A stretch of 64,000 nucleotides of DNA from Ectobacillus sp042610425 (GCF_042610425.1 NZ_JBGJZM010000001.1:1426001-1490000); one strand, 5' to 3'; counted from the first letter of the stretch, positions 50,987 through 60,508 are shown. The notes: generated from the sequence alone by a model not told the origin. Program-made: numbers and translations.

Positions 50987-51748
50987 ATGGATAAAAAAGA
51001 ATCTAAAAGGAAAGTAAGGGATCTTATTTTGTACAGAACAGCTATTCCGAATCTATTTACTCTCGGAAATTTATACAGCGGATTTCTGTCCATTGGCTAT
51101 GCCTCCATGGGACATTATCGATCTGCAGCCATATTGGTTTTAATTGGTATGATGTTAGACAGTTTAGACGGTAGACTTGCTCGTTTACTCCGAGTTGACT
51201 CCCCGATAGGTAAAGAATTAGACTCATTAGCAGACATTATTACATTCGGAGCTGCACCCGCCATTTTAATGTATTATACGTATTTTTCTAAATTCGGTCT
51301 AATGGGGTTATACATTGCAGGTTTATTTCCACTATTTGGTGCCTATCGACTTGCTCGATTTAATATTACGCCTACATCGAGCTCCTTGCATTATTTCACA
51401 GGAGTTCCGATAACAGCAGCCGGTGGAATTATGGCATTTCTTACATTGTTCTCTCATGTCATTCCCCATATTGTTCTCGTTATCCTATACATTGCATTCG
51501 CCTTTCTCATGGTAAGCCGAATTAAAATTCCTAGCTTAAAGGAAGTACCTATCCCAAAGTATAGCATCATTGTTACGCTCTTTTTGTTAGGTGTCATTCT
51601 TACGATGTATAAACGCAATATTGGTAATATACCGGAATTTTTATTCATAGCGATTCCACTCTATATTGTTTACATGCTTTCACAGTTTTTACGTCAGCGA
51701 CATTTTGATCACATTAAAGACCATGATGAAAAAAGGGAAGAAGACTAA
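50987..51748 (+). CDS. pssA: CDP-diacylglycerol--serine O-phosphatidyltransferase
   Basis: A 253-residue membrane enzyme that makes phosphatidylserine, precursor of phosphatidylethanolamine. The CDP-alcohol phosphatidyltransferase signature DGRLARLLRVDSPIGKELD..D with Asp residues on both sides is complete. About six membrane segments follow the first cytoplasmic stretch. The ribosome site is weak (TTAGGATAA). No psd gene follows; it is alone on this strand and ends in a terminator. Confidence 0.9.
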   Translation: MDKKESKRKVRDLILYRTAIPNLFTLGNLYSGFLSIGYASMGHYRSAAILVLIGMMLDSLDGRLARLLRVDSPIGKELDSLADIITFGAAPAILMYYTYFSKFGLMGLYIAGLFPLFGAYRLARFNITPTSSSLHYFTGVPITAAGGIMAFLTLFSHVIPHIVLVILYIAFAFLMVSRIKIPSLKEVPIPKYSIIVTLFLLGVILTMYKRNIGNIPEFLFIAIPLYIVYMLSQFLRQRHFDHIKDHDEKREED

Positions 51749-51782
51749 AAGAGACATCCTCGGCGGAGGGTGTCTCTTTTTG
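51746..51782. terminator. terminator shared by pssA and the hydroxyacid dehydrogenase
   Basis: AAAAGAGACATCCTC pairs with GAGGGTGTCTCTTTT around a GGCG loop, with a T-run on both strands. Confidence 0.9.
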
Positions 51783-51784
51783 TC

Positions 51785-52735
51785 CTATCGTACTGGTGTT
51801 AGCGGTGCACGGCCATCTAATACCTGTAAAATGTTGCGTACAGCCATTTCTGCCATATTATCACGCGTTTCAAATGTCGCATTCCCGATATGCGGCGTAA
51901 GTACAACATTTGTAAGCTCTTTCAGTTCTTCTGTAATGCTCGGCTCATATTCGTACACATCAAGTGCCGCTCCTTCAATGCTTTTGTTCTTTAATGCCCT
52001 GGCAAGAGCGAATTCATTTAGAATAGGACCACGAGATGCATTAATTAAATAGGAGGTAGGCTTCATCATTGAAAGCTGTTCATCATCTATCAAGTGATGA
52101 AGATCTGGGTGATACGAACTATTAATTACGACAAAGTCCGAATTTTTGAGTACATCCTCTAGCGAGACATACGTAGCACCTACTTCTTTCTCTTCCTCCT
52201 GCTTGCGATGAGGCCCCGTATATAATACGTTCATTCCAAAGGTCTTTGCACGTTTGGCAACCGCTTGGCCAATGGCACCAAATCCAATAATACCGATTGT
52301 TTTCCCATATACTTCACGCCCTAAAAAGAAAAGCGGTGCCCATCCCTTAAACCCTACTGTACGACATAACTGATCTCCTTCAGGGATACGGCGGGCAGCT
52401 GCTAGTAAAATGGCAAAAGTAAGTTCTGCTGTCGCTTCCGTTGATACGTCTGGTGTATTGGTAACAGGAATCCCTTTACTTGCTGCATAAACATAATCAA
52501 TATTGTCAAAACCTGCACCATAATTAGCAATGACTTTTAAATGGGGTGCGGATTCAATTGTCTCTTTCGTTACCTTTGTAGATAGTAAACTAAGCAGTGC
52601 GTCTGCATCATAAAGAAGATCCTGCAGATGCCCCTCTTGAATTAGGTCTTCCCCTTCATACATTTTTACTTCATGTCCTTTTAACATTTCTAATCCAGCG
52701 CTCGGTATTTTTCCTGCTACAACTATTTTCGCCAT
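51785..52735 (-). CDS. D-isomer 2-hydroxyacid dehydrogenase
   Basis: A 316-residue NAD(P)-dependent oxidoreductase of the glyoxylate/2-ketogluconate reductase (GhrB-like) type. The nucleotide fold has TIGIIGFGAIGQAVAKRAKT; the catalytic set is the Arg of INASRGPILNE, the Glu in DVYEYEP and the His in LTPHIGNAT, all present. Substrate could be glyoxylate, hydroxypyruvate or 2-ketogluconate; motifs do not decide. GAGAGGATAAAAACG precedes ATG 52735; the frame extends six codons further. The gene lies between pssA and the PHP phosphatase but on a separate transcript from either. Confidence 0.88.
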   Translation of the reverse strand: MAKIVVAGKIPSAGLEMLKGHEVKMYEGEDLIQEGHLQDLLYDADALLSLLSTKVTKETIESAPHLKVIANYGAGFDNIDYVYAASKGIPVTNTPDVSTEATAELTFAILLAAARRIPEGDQLCRTVGFKGWAPLFFLGREVYGKTIGIIGFGAIGQAVAKRAKTFGMNVLYTGPHRKQEEEKEVGATYVSLEDVLKNSDFVVINSSYHPDLHHLIDDEQLSMMKPTSYLINASRGPILNEFALARALKNKSIEGAALDVYEYEPSITEELKELTNVVLTPHIGNATFETRDNMAEMAVRNILQVLDGRAPLTPVR

Positions 52736-52944
52736 CGTTTTTATCCTCTCCATTAAAAATAGGGTATGCGAAAAGGACCCTCAGACAGTATAACTGTATG
52801 ACGATCCTTTTCACGCAATCTATTAGAAATCACTAGCTCTTCCCATTCATGAAAATACATTCTTTCCAGCCTTGCACGAAGGCCGCTTATTTGTTGTATA
52901 AACAAAAGAAGGATTTTCACAAATGGAAGAATGCCAATCCTTGC

Positions 52945-53946
52945 TTAGTCAAGTGGCTTCATAATACGCTTTCGGTTTTCAAATGTCGCGATTTCTGTAA
53001 TGCCATGCTTACGTATTGTTTCAAAATTTTGTGCCACATAACTTCCAATATCATCGGGATAATGGGAATCAGAAGAAACGGTTAATGGCACATGGTGTTT
53101 CGCTAACACACTTAAAAAGAGCGGGCTTGGGCACATTTCATGCACAGGATAACGGTAGTACAATCCTGCATTGATTTCAGTTGCCACATCGCTTTCTAGT
53201 AGAGCATTTGCTATATTTTCATAGTATGGAAGCAAACTATTTTCATCTGGACGATAGTTAAATACTTTCATATTATCAAGATGTGCTACGAAATTAAATA
53301 GCTTAGAACGTATCGCACGTTCTACGGTTGCAAAATGATTTTTATATAAAACATCAAGATCTTGTCCAATAAAAAGTTCTTGTGTATCTGGATTATCAAA
53401 ACCCCATCCATCATCTGTAAAATGGACGGACCCGATTACATAGTCCCAGTTCCCAAGCTTTAATAGTTCGGCTAATTCTTCTTCCCCACCGACAAAATAA
53501 TCTGCTTCCAGTCCTAGACGTAATGTAATCCCTTTTTTCGCCCATCTTTCCTTCGCTTCTTCAATTGCATTTGTAAACTGATTCACGTTCATAATCATGA
53601 CTTGGTCTAGCCATTCTTTCTGCAGTACACCTAGTTCACTATCAGAAATGTCAACATAACGATAATAATACTCTCTCGCTTCTGTAAAACGATATAAATG
53701 ATCTACAATCCCGACTTCCGTTAACCCTTTACGAAGAGCTTCTTCTAAATACAAATCAATCCAGTATGCAGAAAACGCACCTAGCTCCAATCGTTTTTCT
53801 AATAATTCATTCGACTGTAACAACCATTTCATCGAATGAATTGGTGCAGAAACTGGTGTAAAATGCTGGATTGCACGATTTGTCCGGTCTAACCAACGAA
53901 GTGAGTATGGTCCTTCTTCTAAATGAAGATGATAATCGACTCGCAT
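52945..53946 (-). CDS. PHP-domain histidinol-phosphatase
   Basis: A 333-residue metal-dependent phosphoesterase that supplies the histidinol-phosphate phosphatase step missing from monofunctional HisB. The PHP signatures are visible: YHLHLEEGPYS (H-x-H), VGIVDHLYRF, LGLEADYF, GSVHFTDDG, AHLDNMK, ATEINAGLYYR and VSSDSHYP. ATG 53946 follows AGGGGGAGAATAG. It comes right after hisE (overlap of the upstream open frame), so it ends the his operon, which otherwise has no phosphatase. The name hisJ/hisK is not settled here. Confidence 0.88.
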   Translation of the reverse strand: MRVDYHLHLEEGPYSLRWLDRTNRAIQHFTPVSAPIHSMKWLLQSNELLEKRLELGAFSAYWIDLYLEEALRKGLTEVGIVDHLYRFTEAREYYYRYVDISDSELGVLQKEWLDQVMIMNVNQFTNAIEEAKERWAKKGITLRLGLEADYFVGGEEELAELLKLGNWDYVIGSVHFTDDGWGFDNPDTQELFIGQDLDVLYKNHFATVERAIRSKLFNFVAHLDNMKVFNYRPDENSLLPYYENIANALLESDVATEINAGLYYRYPVHEMCPSPLFLSVLAKHHVPLTVSSDSHYPDDIGSYVAQNFETIRKHGITEIATFENRKRIMKPLD

Positions 53947-53959
53947 CCTATTCTCCCCC

Positions 53960-54283
53960 TTATAGCGTTTCGATATCTTTACGATCATGTACATGAGATA
54001 GCTTTCCGCGGCGACGATTCGCTTCTTCTTTCAGCTCATCTAATGTAATGTTTTGCTCTGCAAGTAAAACGAGACAGTGGTATGTTAAATCCATCATTTC
54101 ACTGACAAGTTCCTCACGACTGTTATTTTTTGCAGCAATAACAACTTCCGTAGCTTCTTCTCCTACTTTTTTCAGAATTTTATCTAAGCCCTTTGTAAAT
54201 AAGTAGTTTGTATACGATTCTGCTACTGGGTTTTGCTTACGATCGAGAATTTCATCATATAATTCTTGTAATACATTTGTCAT
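53960..54283 (-). CDS. hisE: phosphoribosyl-ATP pyrophosphatase
   Basis: A 107-residue enzyme that removes pyrophosphate from phosphoribosyl-ATP, the second step in histidine synthesis. The MazG-like helical signature VGEEATEVVIAAKNNSREEL with the acidic metal ligands is intact, followed by EMMDLTYHCLVLL. In B. subtilis this is fused to HisI; here it is a separate gene 12 bases after hisI. GGGGGAACTAAAA precedes the ATG. Confidence 0.95.
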   Translation of the reverse strand: MTNVLQELYDEILDRKQNPVAESYTNYLFTKGLDKILKKVGEEATEVVIAAKNNSREELVSEMMDLTYHCLVLLAEQNITLDELKEEANRRRGKLSHVHDRKDIETL

Positions 54284-54295
54284 TTTTAGTTCCCC

Positions 54296-54601
54296 CTACA
54301 ATACTTTTGTAAAAAAACAGCTCCTGCTGCCTGTATGACAGGCAGGACCAATTTGATCCACTCGTACTAAAATCGTATCTTGGTCGCAGTCTAGGTACAT
54401 TTCCTTTACATGTTGAAAATGACCAGACGTTTCCCCTTTATTCCATAGCTTATTACGAGAACGAGAAAAAAACCATGTAGTTTTCGTTTCCAATGTTTTC
54501 GCATAAGATTCTTCGTTCATATAACCAAGCATTAGTATATCATTGCTTTTGTCATCCACGATAACAGCCGGAAGCAACCCTTTAGAAAAATCTGGTTTCA
54601 T
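54296..54601 (-). CDS. hisI: phosphoribosyl-AMP cyclohydrolase
   Basis: A 101-residue zinc enzyme opening the purine ring of phosphoribosyl-AMP. The signatures are MLGYMNEESYAKTLET, FFSRSRNKLWNKGETSGH (family core) and the zinc Cys/Asp set DCDQDTILVRVDQIGPACHTGSRSCF. The start overlaps the hisF stop by four bases (ATGA). It is the stand-alone form, not fused with HisE. Confidence 0.96.
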   Translation of the reverse strand: MKPDFSKGLLPAVIVDDKSNDILMLGYMNEESYAKTLETKTTWFFSRSRNKLWNKGETSGHFQHVKEMYLDCDQDTILVRVDQIGPACHTGSRSCFFTKVL

Positions 54602-55356
54602 TTTCTTACCTCAACTCCCGCTTCATCCAATTTTTTCTTTGTTTCTGCAATTGTAGTTTCCCCGTAATGATAAATAGAAGCGGCAAGCGCTGCATCTGCC
54701 GTTGTTTGCTTAAACAACTCAACGATATGCTCATTATTGCCACAGCCACCAGAAGCAATAACCGGGATGGTTACAGCTTGTGAAATCGCCTCAGTCAATG
54801 CTAAATCATACCCCATCTTCGTACCATCTGCATCCATGCTCGTTAGCAAAATTTCGCCTGCCCCTAGCTCTTCTGCACGTTTCGCCCATTCTACTGCATC
54901 TAAGCCCGTGTCAATGCGCCCACCATTTACGTACACATTCCATTTTCCTTCTCCAACCTTCTTAGCATCAATGGCAACAACGATACACTGCGCACCGAAA
55001 CGCTCTGCCCCATCTGCAATCAGCTGTGGATTGCGTACAGCTGAAGAATTAATGGAAATTTTGTCAGCACCTGCACGTAAGAGATGATACATCTGTTCAA
55101 CTGTACTAATTCCACCACCTACTGTTAGCGGAATAAATACCTCGTTTGCTGTACGTTCTACTACATCAATCATCGTTTTACGTCCTTCATGCGTAGCAGT
55201 AATATCTAAATACACAAGTTCATCCGCACCTTGTTTATTATAAGCAGCAGCGATAGCAACGGGATCTCCTACATCAGTAAGCTCAACAAAATTAACCCCT
55301 TTTACTACTCGACCGTTTTTCACATCTAAGCAAGGAATAATTCGTTTCGTTAACAT
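54598..55356 (-). CDS. hisF: imidazole glycerol phosphate synthase, cyclase subunit
   Basis: A 252-residue TIM barrel that, with HisH, makes imidazole glycerol phosphate and AICAR. The barrel signature IIPCLDVKNGRVVKGVNF, with catalytic Asp11, VGGGISTVEQ, DGTKMGYDL and PVIASGGCGNNEH (phosphate loops) are all present. It is seven bases into hisA's end, with a start ATG overlapping it, and forms a coupled unit with hisI. Confidence 0.97.
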   Translation of the reverse strand: MLTKRIIPCLDVKNGRVVKGVNFVELTDVGDPVAIAAAYNKQGADELVYLDITATHEGRKTMIDVVERTANEVFIPLTVGGGISTVEQMYHLLRAGADKISINSSAVRNPQLIADGAERFGAQCIVVAIDAKKVGEGKWNVYVNGGRIDTGLDAVEWAKRAEELGAGEILLTSMDADGTKMGYDLALTEAISQAVTIPVIASGGCGNNEHIVELFKQTTADAALAASIYHYGETTIAETKKKLDEAGVEVRK

Positions 55357-56069
55357 GATTCCACCACCTGCAATGCTTCCTCAAGGGCAAATTTCCCTTC
55401 ATATAAAGCCTTACCTGTAATAACACCGTACAAATTCATGTCTTGCAATCTTTTTATATCGTCTAGTGAGCTCACGCCACCGGATGCGACAATTTGAATA
55501 GATACCGCTTCTTGCAGAGCTTGCAATTGCTCGAAGTTTGGTCCAGTAAGCGTACCGTCCCTAGAAATATCAGTAAAGACAATCGTTTGTACCCCTTTTT
55601 TCTCCATTTGCTTCGCAAGTGTAAGATAGTGTACATCCGAAACATCAAGCCAACCACGCGTTGCAACGTATTCATTTTTTGCATCGATGCCAACTACAAT
55701 GCGATCTCCATACTTTTCTATTGCCTCTTCTAAAAATGCAGGATTTAACAAAGCGGCTGTTCCTATAATGACACGCGCTACTCCAATTGATAATAACGTT
55801 TGTATTGTTTCCATTGAACGAATACCGCCGCCTACTTGTACAGGAATACGTAATGCCTTCGCAATACTTTCGATAACGGGAAAGTTCGTTGGTTTTCCTT
55901 CAAGTGCACCGTCGAGATCAACGAGATGCAAATATTTCGCTCCTAGCTTTTCAAACACGAGTGCTTGCTCAAGAGGATTTTCATTTACTACCGTTTCTTG
56001 CTGGAATTGTCCTTGATACAAACGAACACAGCGGCCGTTCTTTAAATCGATTGCTGGGAAAATGACCAT
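55350..56069 (-). CDS. hisA: ProFAR isomerase
   Basis: A 239-residue TIM barrel that isomerises the aminoaldose ProFAR to PRFAR. Motifs: FPAIDLKNGRCVRLYQGQF (catalytic Asp8), VGGGIRSMETIQ, FTDISRDGTLTGPNFEQL (second Asp), ASGGVSSLDDI. Its start overlaps the end of hisH by 28 bases. Confidence 0.97.
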   Translation of the reverse strand: MVIFPAIDLKNGRCVRLYQGQFQQETVVNENPLEQALVFEKLGAKYLHLVDLDGALEGKPTNFPVIESIAKALRIPVQVGGGIRSMETIQTLLSIGVARVIIGTAALLNPAFLEEAIEKYGDRIVVGIDAKNEYVATRGWLDVSDVHYLTLAKQMEKKGVQTIVFTDISRDGTLTGPNFEQLQALQEAVSIQIVASGGVSSLDDIKRLQDMNLYGVITGKALYEGKFALEEALQVVESC

Positions 56070-56671
56070 GTTTCAACCAACTCCTTAAAGTTTTCTAGCA
56101 TTTTCAGTCCCGTTTCACTGCTTTTTTCCGGATGAAATTGGGCACCAAAAATGTTACCGCGCGATACAACACCTGGAACAAATACACCATAGTTGCTTCC
56201 TGCATCAACTACTTCATCCGGGCAATCTGCATAAAAGGAGTGAACATAATAAACGTATGAATTTTCCTTTACATCTTTTAAAAGAGGGGACTTCTTTTTT
56301 TGTTCCAAAGAATTCCAACCCATATGAGGAATTTTCCGTCCAGCTGGAAGCTTTCGTACAGTACCAGGTAAAAGGCCAAGACCTTTTGTATTTTCAATTT
56401 CTTCTCCTGCTTCAAACAAGAGCTGCATGCCGAGGCATACACCAAGAAACGGCTTTCCTGTAGCAGCTTCCTCTTTCAAAAGTGGAGTTAGACCACGCTT
56501 TTCTATTTCCTTCATCGCTCTAGGAAATGCACCGACTCCAGGTAATATAATTGCTTCGCTACCACGAATGACATCTGCATCGTCAGTAATAACGTAAGAA
56601 ACACCAACATGTTCAAGCGCCTTAGAAACACTGCGCAAATTTCCCATTCCGTAATCGATAATTGCAATCAT
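56042..56671 (-). CDS. hisH: imidazole glycerol phosphate synthase, glutaminase subunit
   Basis: A 209-residue class I glutamine amidotransferase supplying ammonia to HisF. The triad is intact: Cys in PFLGVCLGMQLLFE, and His and Glu in AQFHPEKSSETGLKM. The beginning AIIDYGMGNLRSV is the HisH signature. It begins one base after hisB stops and its end runs into the hisA start. Confidence 0.97.
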   Translation of the reverse strand: MIAIIDYGMGNLRSVSKALEHVGVSYVITDDADVIRGSEAIILPGVGAFPRAMKEIEKRGLTPLLKEEAATGKPFLGVCLGMQLLFEAGEEIENTKGLGLLPGTVRKLPAGRKIPHMGWNSLEQKKKSPLLKDVKENSYVYYVHSFYADCPDEVVDAGSNYGVFVPGVVSRGNIFGAQFHPEKSSETGLKMLENFKELVETWSFSQQSI

Positions 56672-56672
56672 A

Positions 56673-57260
56673 TTACAGCATCCCTTTCGTGGAGTTAACT
56701 CCTTTAATATTTTCGTTAATCTCTACTGCCTCGCGCAATGCACGTCCAAACGCCTTAAAGAGTGCTTCAATTTTATGATGTGTATTTTTCCCATAAAGGG
56801 CACGTGCGTGTAAAGTAATACCCGCATTAAAGCTCACAGCTCTGAAAAATTCCTCTGTCAATTCGGTATCAAAGTTGCCAAGCTTTTCATTTGCAAGTTC
56901 CGCATCAAAGACAAGAAAAGGGCGATTACTTATGTCGAGTGTAACAAAGCCAAGTGCTTCATCCATCGGTACATAAGATGTACCATATCTATTTATTTGC
57001 TTTTTATCACCAAGCGCCTCTTTCATACATTCCCCAAGTGCAATTCCTACATCCTCTACAGTATGATGCGAATCGATGTGAAGATCGCCTTTAGCATGAA
57101 TGTGTAAACCAAATCGGCCATGTCTAGCAAATAAATTAAGCATATGGTCAAAGAAGCCAACACCAGTTTCAATACTTACTTCGTCTGGATTATCAAGGTC
57201 AATTTTTACGGTGATGTCAGTTTCTGTTGTCGTACGAATACGCTCTGCACTTCTTGTCAT
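56673..57260 (-). CDS. hisB: imidazoleglycerol-phosphate dehydratase
   Basis: A 195-residue manganese enzyme that dehydrates imidazole glycerol phosphate. Monofunctional form, lacking the phosphatase domain of enteric HisB. Motifs: SIETGVGFFDHMLNLFARHG, DLHIDSHHTVEDVGIALG, and AGITLHARALYGKNTHHKIEALFK, giving the two HHxxE-type metal sites. Its start overlaps the hisD stop by four bases. Confidence 0.97.
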   Translation of the reverse strand: MTRSAERIRTTTETDITVKIDLDNPDEVSIETGVGFFDHMLNLFARHGRFGLHIHAKGDLHIDSHHTVEDVGIALGECMKEALGDKKQINRYGTSYVPMDEALGFVTLDISNRPFLVFDAELANEKLGNFDTELTEEFFRAVSFNAGITLHARALYGKNTHHKIEALFKAFGRALREAVEINENIKGVNSTKGML

Positions 57261-58558
57261 GCTTGATTCTCTCCTTTGCCATCAAATCGAATTTGGATTG
57301 CCTTCGCATGCGCCTGCAATCCCTCTTTTTCTGCTAAAATGACAATTTGATCTTTTACATTTTCTAGCGCTTTTCTCGTATACGATACAAAGCTTGATTT
57401 TTTTATAAAATCGTCAACAGAGAGCGGTGAGAAGAAGCGAGCGGTACCACTTGTTGGAAGTACATGGTTTGGTCCAGCGAAATAGTCGCCAAGCGGTTCT
57501 GGAGCATATGGTCCTAAGAAAATACTGCCGCCATTGTGTACGTTTGCTAAGGCTAGCATGGGTTCCTTCACATGGAGCTCTATATGCTCAGGGCTAATAG
57601 CATTCGCTGCCTCAAATGCTTCTTCCATTGTATCAACGACAATAATAGCACCGTTTCGCTCAATAGACGTCTTTGCTATTTCTTTTCTTGGTAGTTCTTC
57701 AACTTGTTTTTCCACTTCTTGTTTAACTGCAAGTGCAAGTTCTTCATTAGGAGTAACAAGAATAGCCGTTGCATTCACATCATGCTCCGCCTGGGAAAGA
57801 AGATCAGATGCAATATAGCGTGCATTTCCCGTTTCATCGGCAACAACAAGAATATCAGAAGGTCCAGCAATCATATCAATATTTACATCACCAAATACAG
57901 CACGCTTAGCCAAAGCAACATACATATTTCCTGGTCCTACAATTTTGTCAACGCGAGGGATGCTTTCCGTACCATAAGCTAATGCTGCAATCGCCTGTGC
58001 TCCCCCTATGCTATATACTTCATCAACGCCGGCAACCTTCGCTGCTGCCAAGATGTAAGGATTCACCCCACCAGCATGTGGCGGCGTTACCATAACAATG
58101 CGAGGTACTCCTGCTATTTTTGCAGGTAAGATATTCATAAGAACTGAAGAAGGATACGCAGCTGTACCACCCGGAACATAAACACCAACTGTTTGCAAAG
58201 GACGAATGAGTTGACCACGAATAATGCCATCGTGTTCTGCCTCCACAAAACCTTGACGCTTTTGTTTTTCATGATACGAAACGATATTCACTTTTGCTTC
58301 TTCAAGTGCTTGTAGGAAAGACGGTTCTACTACAGAGAACGCTTCATCGATCTCTCGTTGCGGAATACGAAATTCTTTCAACTCTACTTTATCAAATTTT
58401 CTTGTATAGTCTCGGAGCGCTTCATCTCCGTTTGTTTTCACTTCTTGAATGACTGCTTCCACAGCCAATGCTGCTTCTTTTTCTACGATCTTTGATGATT
58501 CACGCAGATTTTCAATATTCTTTAAAATTTCATCTTGCTCTCCATACCATACTTTCAT
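57257..58558 (-). CDS. hisD: histidinol dehydrogenase
   Basis: A 433-residue zinc enzyme that oxidises histidinol to histidine, the last step. Signatures seen are YVPGGTAAYPSSVLM (fold 1), GPGNMYVALAKRAVFGDVNIDMIAGPSDILV (fold 2, split here), AEHDVNATAILV, and YFAGPNHVLPTSGTARFFS with the zinc-binding residues near the end. The start ATG is 13 bases after hisG ends and follows GAGGAGGTAACACC. Length is as usual for the family. Confidence 0.96.
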   Translation of the reverse strand: MKVWYGEQDEILKNIENLRESSKIVEKEAALAVEAVIQEVKTNGDEALRDYTRKFDKVELKEFRIPQREIDEAFSVVEPSFLQALEEAKVNIVSYHEKQKRQGFVEAEHDGIIRGQLIRPLQTVGVYVPGGTAAYPSSVLMNILPAKIAGVPRIVMVTPPHAGGVNPYILAAAKVAGVDEVYSIGGAQAIAALAYGTESIPRVDKIVGPGNMYVALAKRAVFGDVNIDMIAGPSDILVVADETGNARYIASDLLSQAEHDVNATAILVTPNEELALAVKQEVEKQVEELPRKEIAKTSIERNGAIIVVDTMEEAFEAANAISPEHIELHVKEPMLALANVHNGGSIFLGPYAPEPLGDYFAGPNHVLPTSGTARFFSPLSVDDFIKKSSFVSYTRKALENVKDQIVILAEKEGLQAHAKAIQIRFDGKGENQA

Positions 58559-58571
58559 GGTGTTACCTCCT

Positions 58572-59198
58572 CTACTTCAATGCTTCCTCAATACGATCAA
58601 TAATGGAGAACATCTCTTTCGTCTTCATTTTCAACGATGCTTTATTTGCTATAAGGCGAGCAGAAATGTCCGATATTTCTTCAAAAATGATTAGTCCATT
58701 TTCTTTTAGCGTTTGTCCCGTTTCAACGATATCAACGATGGCATCCGCAAGACCTAATAGGGGTGCAATTTCAACGGATCCTTCAATCTTGATAATTTCT
58801 ACATCTTCTCCCTTTTGACGGAAATATGCAGATGCTACATTTGGATATTTAGTTGCAATTGTTTTTTTCTTATAGCTATTTGGATCATAAGATGGAACGG
58901 ATGCCACGCAAAATTTACAACGTCCAATTCCAAGATCAATCATTTCGTACACTTCTCTTTCATTCTCCTGCAAAACGTCTTTACCGACGATGCCAATATC
59001 AGCTACGCCGTGCTCAACATATGTTAAAACGTCGATCGCTTTTACAAGAATAAACGAAATGGCGCCGTCTCCACTTTTAAAAACAAGCTTTCTTCCTTTA
59101 TCCTTAAGCTCTGAACAATCTACTCCGATACGTTCCAACAATGGAATAATATTTTTTTCTAATCGGCCCTTTGTTAGCGCAATTTGAATGTTACGCAT
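58572..59198 (-). CDS. hisG: ATP phosphoribosyltransferase, short form
   Basis: A 208-residue enzyme that starts histidine synthesis by joining ATP and PRPP. It lacks the C-terminal regulatory domain of the ~300-residue form, so it needs HisZ for activity and feedback. Motifs: ALTKGRLEKNIIPLLE at the start, DIGIVGKDVLQENE, and ADAIVDIVETGQTLKENGL for PRPP binding. The start overlaps hisZ's end by 25 bases, so the pair is coupled. Confidence 0.97.
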   Translation of the reverse strand: MRNIQIALTKGRLEKNIIPLLERIGVDCSELKDKGRKLVFKSGDGAISFILVKAIDVLTYVEHGVADIGIVGKDVLQENEREVYEMIDLGIGRCKFCVASVPSYDPNSYKKKTIATKYPNVASAYFRQKGEDVEIIKIEGSVEIAPLLGLADAIVDIVETGQTLKENGLIIFEEISDISARLIANKASLKMKTKEMFSIIDRIEEALK

Positions 59199-60436
59199 GA
59201 AGCTTCCCCCTCTTTATCTAGCACCCATTTATCCGTCCATACATATGATGTAAGTTTATCATTCGATGTATCAATAACATGCATGATTTGATGTTTTCTA
59301 GCGAAAGTAAATGTATCTTGCAATGTATCATGCATCGACAATTCAGCTTTCACACCATCCTTAGCAAACATAGTTCGCAATCGTTCGGCTTCTTCAATTG
59401 ATTCTAATGAATAATGAATCAGAACTGCAGGCTCCTCAGTTGAAGTAAGGGGTGAGGTTTCCTTCAAAACGCGTACAATTTGATCTACATTCAGCGCAAG
59501 TCCAACAGCCGGAAGTGGTTCACCAAAGTGTCCCATTAAATCGTCATAACGTCCCCCGCTTAGAATTTCTTCCCCAATATCGTTGGCATATCCTCGGAAA
59601 ATGACGCCTGTATAATATTGAAGATTTTGAATCATACCTAGGTCCACAGTAATATAATTGCTGTACCCTAACCGGTCGATTGTTTCATAAATTTGTCGAA
59701 CGCGAATAACTGCTTGTTTCATTTCATTATTGGATGCTAACCGCTCGGCTTCTTCAATAATCTCCATACCACCGAAGAGTCGTGGTAATCGTTTAAGTAA
59801 GCGAATCGTCTCATCATTGCTATCAAAGTTCTTTTTCTCTAAAAATTCGGATAATCCAGTATAACTCTTATTCTCAATGTAGTTTCGTAAACTTGCTTCA
59901 TCTTCTTCCGTTAACGAAAGTTTCTTCACAATAGATTTATATAATTCCACTTGTCCAATTTCAATTTTACATTGAGTTACGCCAACAGATTGCAGAGCAT
60001 GAATAGCACTAACAATACATTCAACTTCTGCGCGTAAATTGTCGATACCAATTATTTCAATACCTGTCTGTGTGAGTTCATTGTATTTACCTGTCATGCT
60101 TTTATTTGCACGGAAAATATTACCGCTATATGTAAGCTTTAACGGCGGTTTCATCATGGTTGATCCAATGACCCGAGCTATTGGAATCGTCATATCTGGA
60201 CGCATGACGAGAATACGACCGTTTTGGTCAAAGAATTTATACATTTTTTCTTCGTCAATGGGACGATTACGGAAAGAAAATACATCGTAAAATTCAATTG
60301 AAGGCGTACGTATTTCTTCATATCCTCGCGATAGAAATACACGACGTAATCGCTGTTCTACTTCTTCTTGGCGGGTACATTCTTCAAATAGCAAGTCCCT
60401 CGTCCCGGTTGGGTTTGCTCTCTTCCATTTAGTCAT
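59174..60436 (-). CDS. hisZ: ATP phosphoribosyltransferase regulatory subunit HisZ
   Basis: A 420-residue protein related to class II histidyl-tRNA synthetase but lacking the C-terminal anticodon-binding domain. It associates with short HisG and gives histidine feedback. Motifs: NPTGTRDLLFEECTRQEEVE, MRPDMTIPIARVIGS (motif 2-like), LTQTGIEIIG, and YYTGVIFRGYANDIGEEILSGGRYDDL. It cannot charge tRNA. AAGGAGTGTTAC precedes ATG 60436. It is the first gene of the his operon. Confidence 0.95.
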   Translation of the reverse strand: MTKWKRANPTGTRDLLFEECTRQEEVEQRLRRVFLSRGYEEIRTPSIEFYDVFSFRNRPIDEEKMYKFFDQNGRILVMRPDMTIPIARVIGSTMMKPPLKLTYSGNIFRANKSMTGKYNELTQTGIEIIGIDNLRAEVECIVSAIHALQSVGVTQCKIEIGQVELYKSIVKKLSLTEEDEASLRNYIENKSYTGLSEFLEKKNFDSNDETIRLLKRLPRLFGGMEIIEEAERLASNNEMKQAVIRVRQIYETIDRLGYSNYITVDLGMIQNLQYYTGVIFRGYANDIGEEILSGGRYDDLMGHFGEPLPAVGLALNVDQIVRVLKETSPLTSTEEPAVLIHYSLESIEEAERLRTMFAKDGVKAELSMHDTLQDTFTFARKHQIMHVIDTSNDKLTSYVWTDKWVLDKEGEASCVTFKLR

Positions 60437-60479
60437 CAGTAACACTCCTTGTCTTAGAAAACGAAAGTAGTCATATAAA

Positions 60480-60508
60480 ACGATACAAAGGATTAAAAAT
60501 TATGTCAA
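60480..60508 (-). promoter_or_regulatory. promoter of the his operon
   Basis: On the reverse strand a perfect -35 box TTGACA (60503-60508) and TATCGT (60480-60485) are 17 bases apart, about 45 bases before the hisZ start. No T-box or other leader element is visible. Confidence 0.6.
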
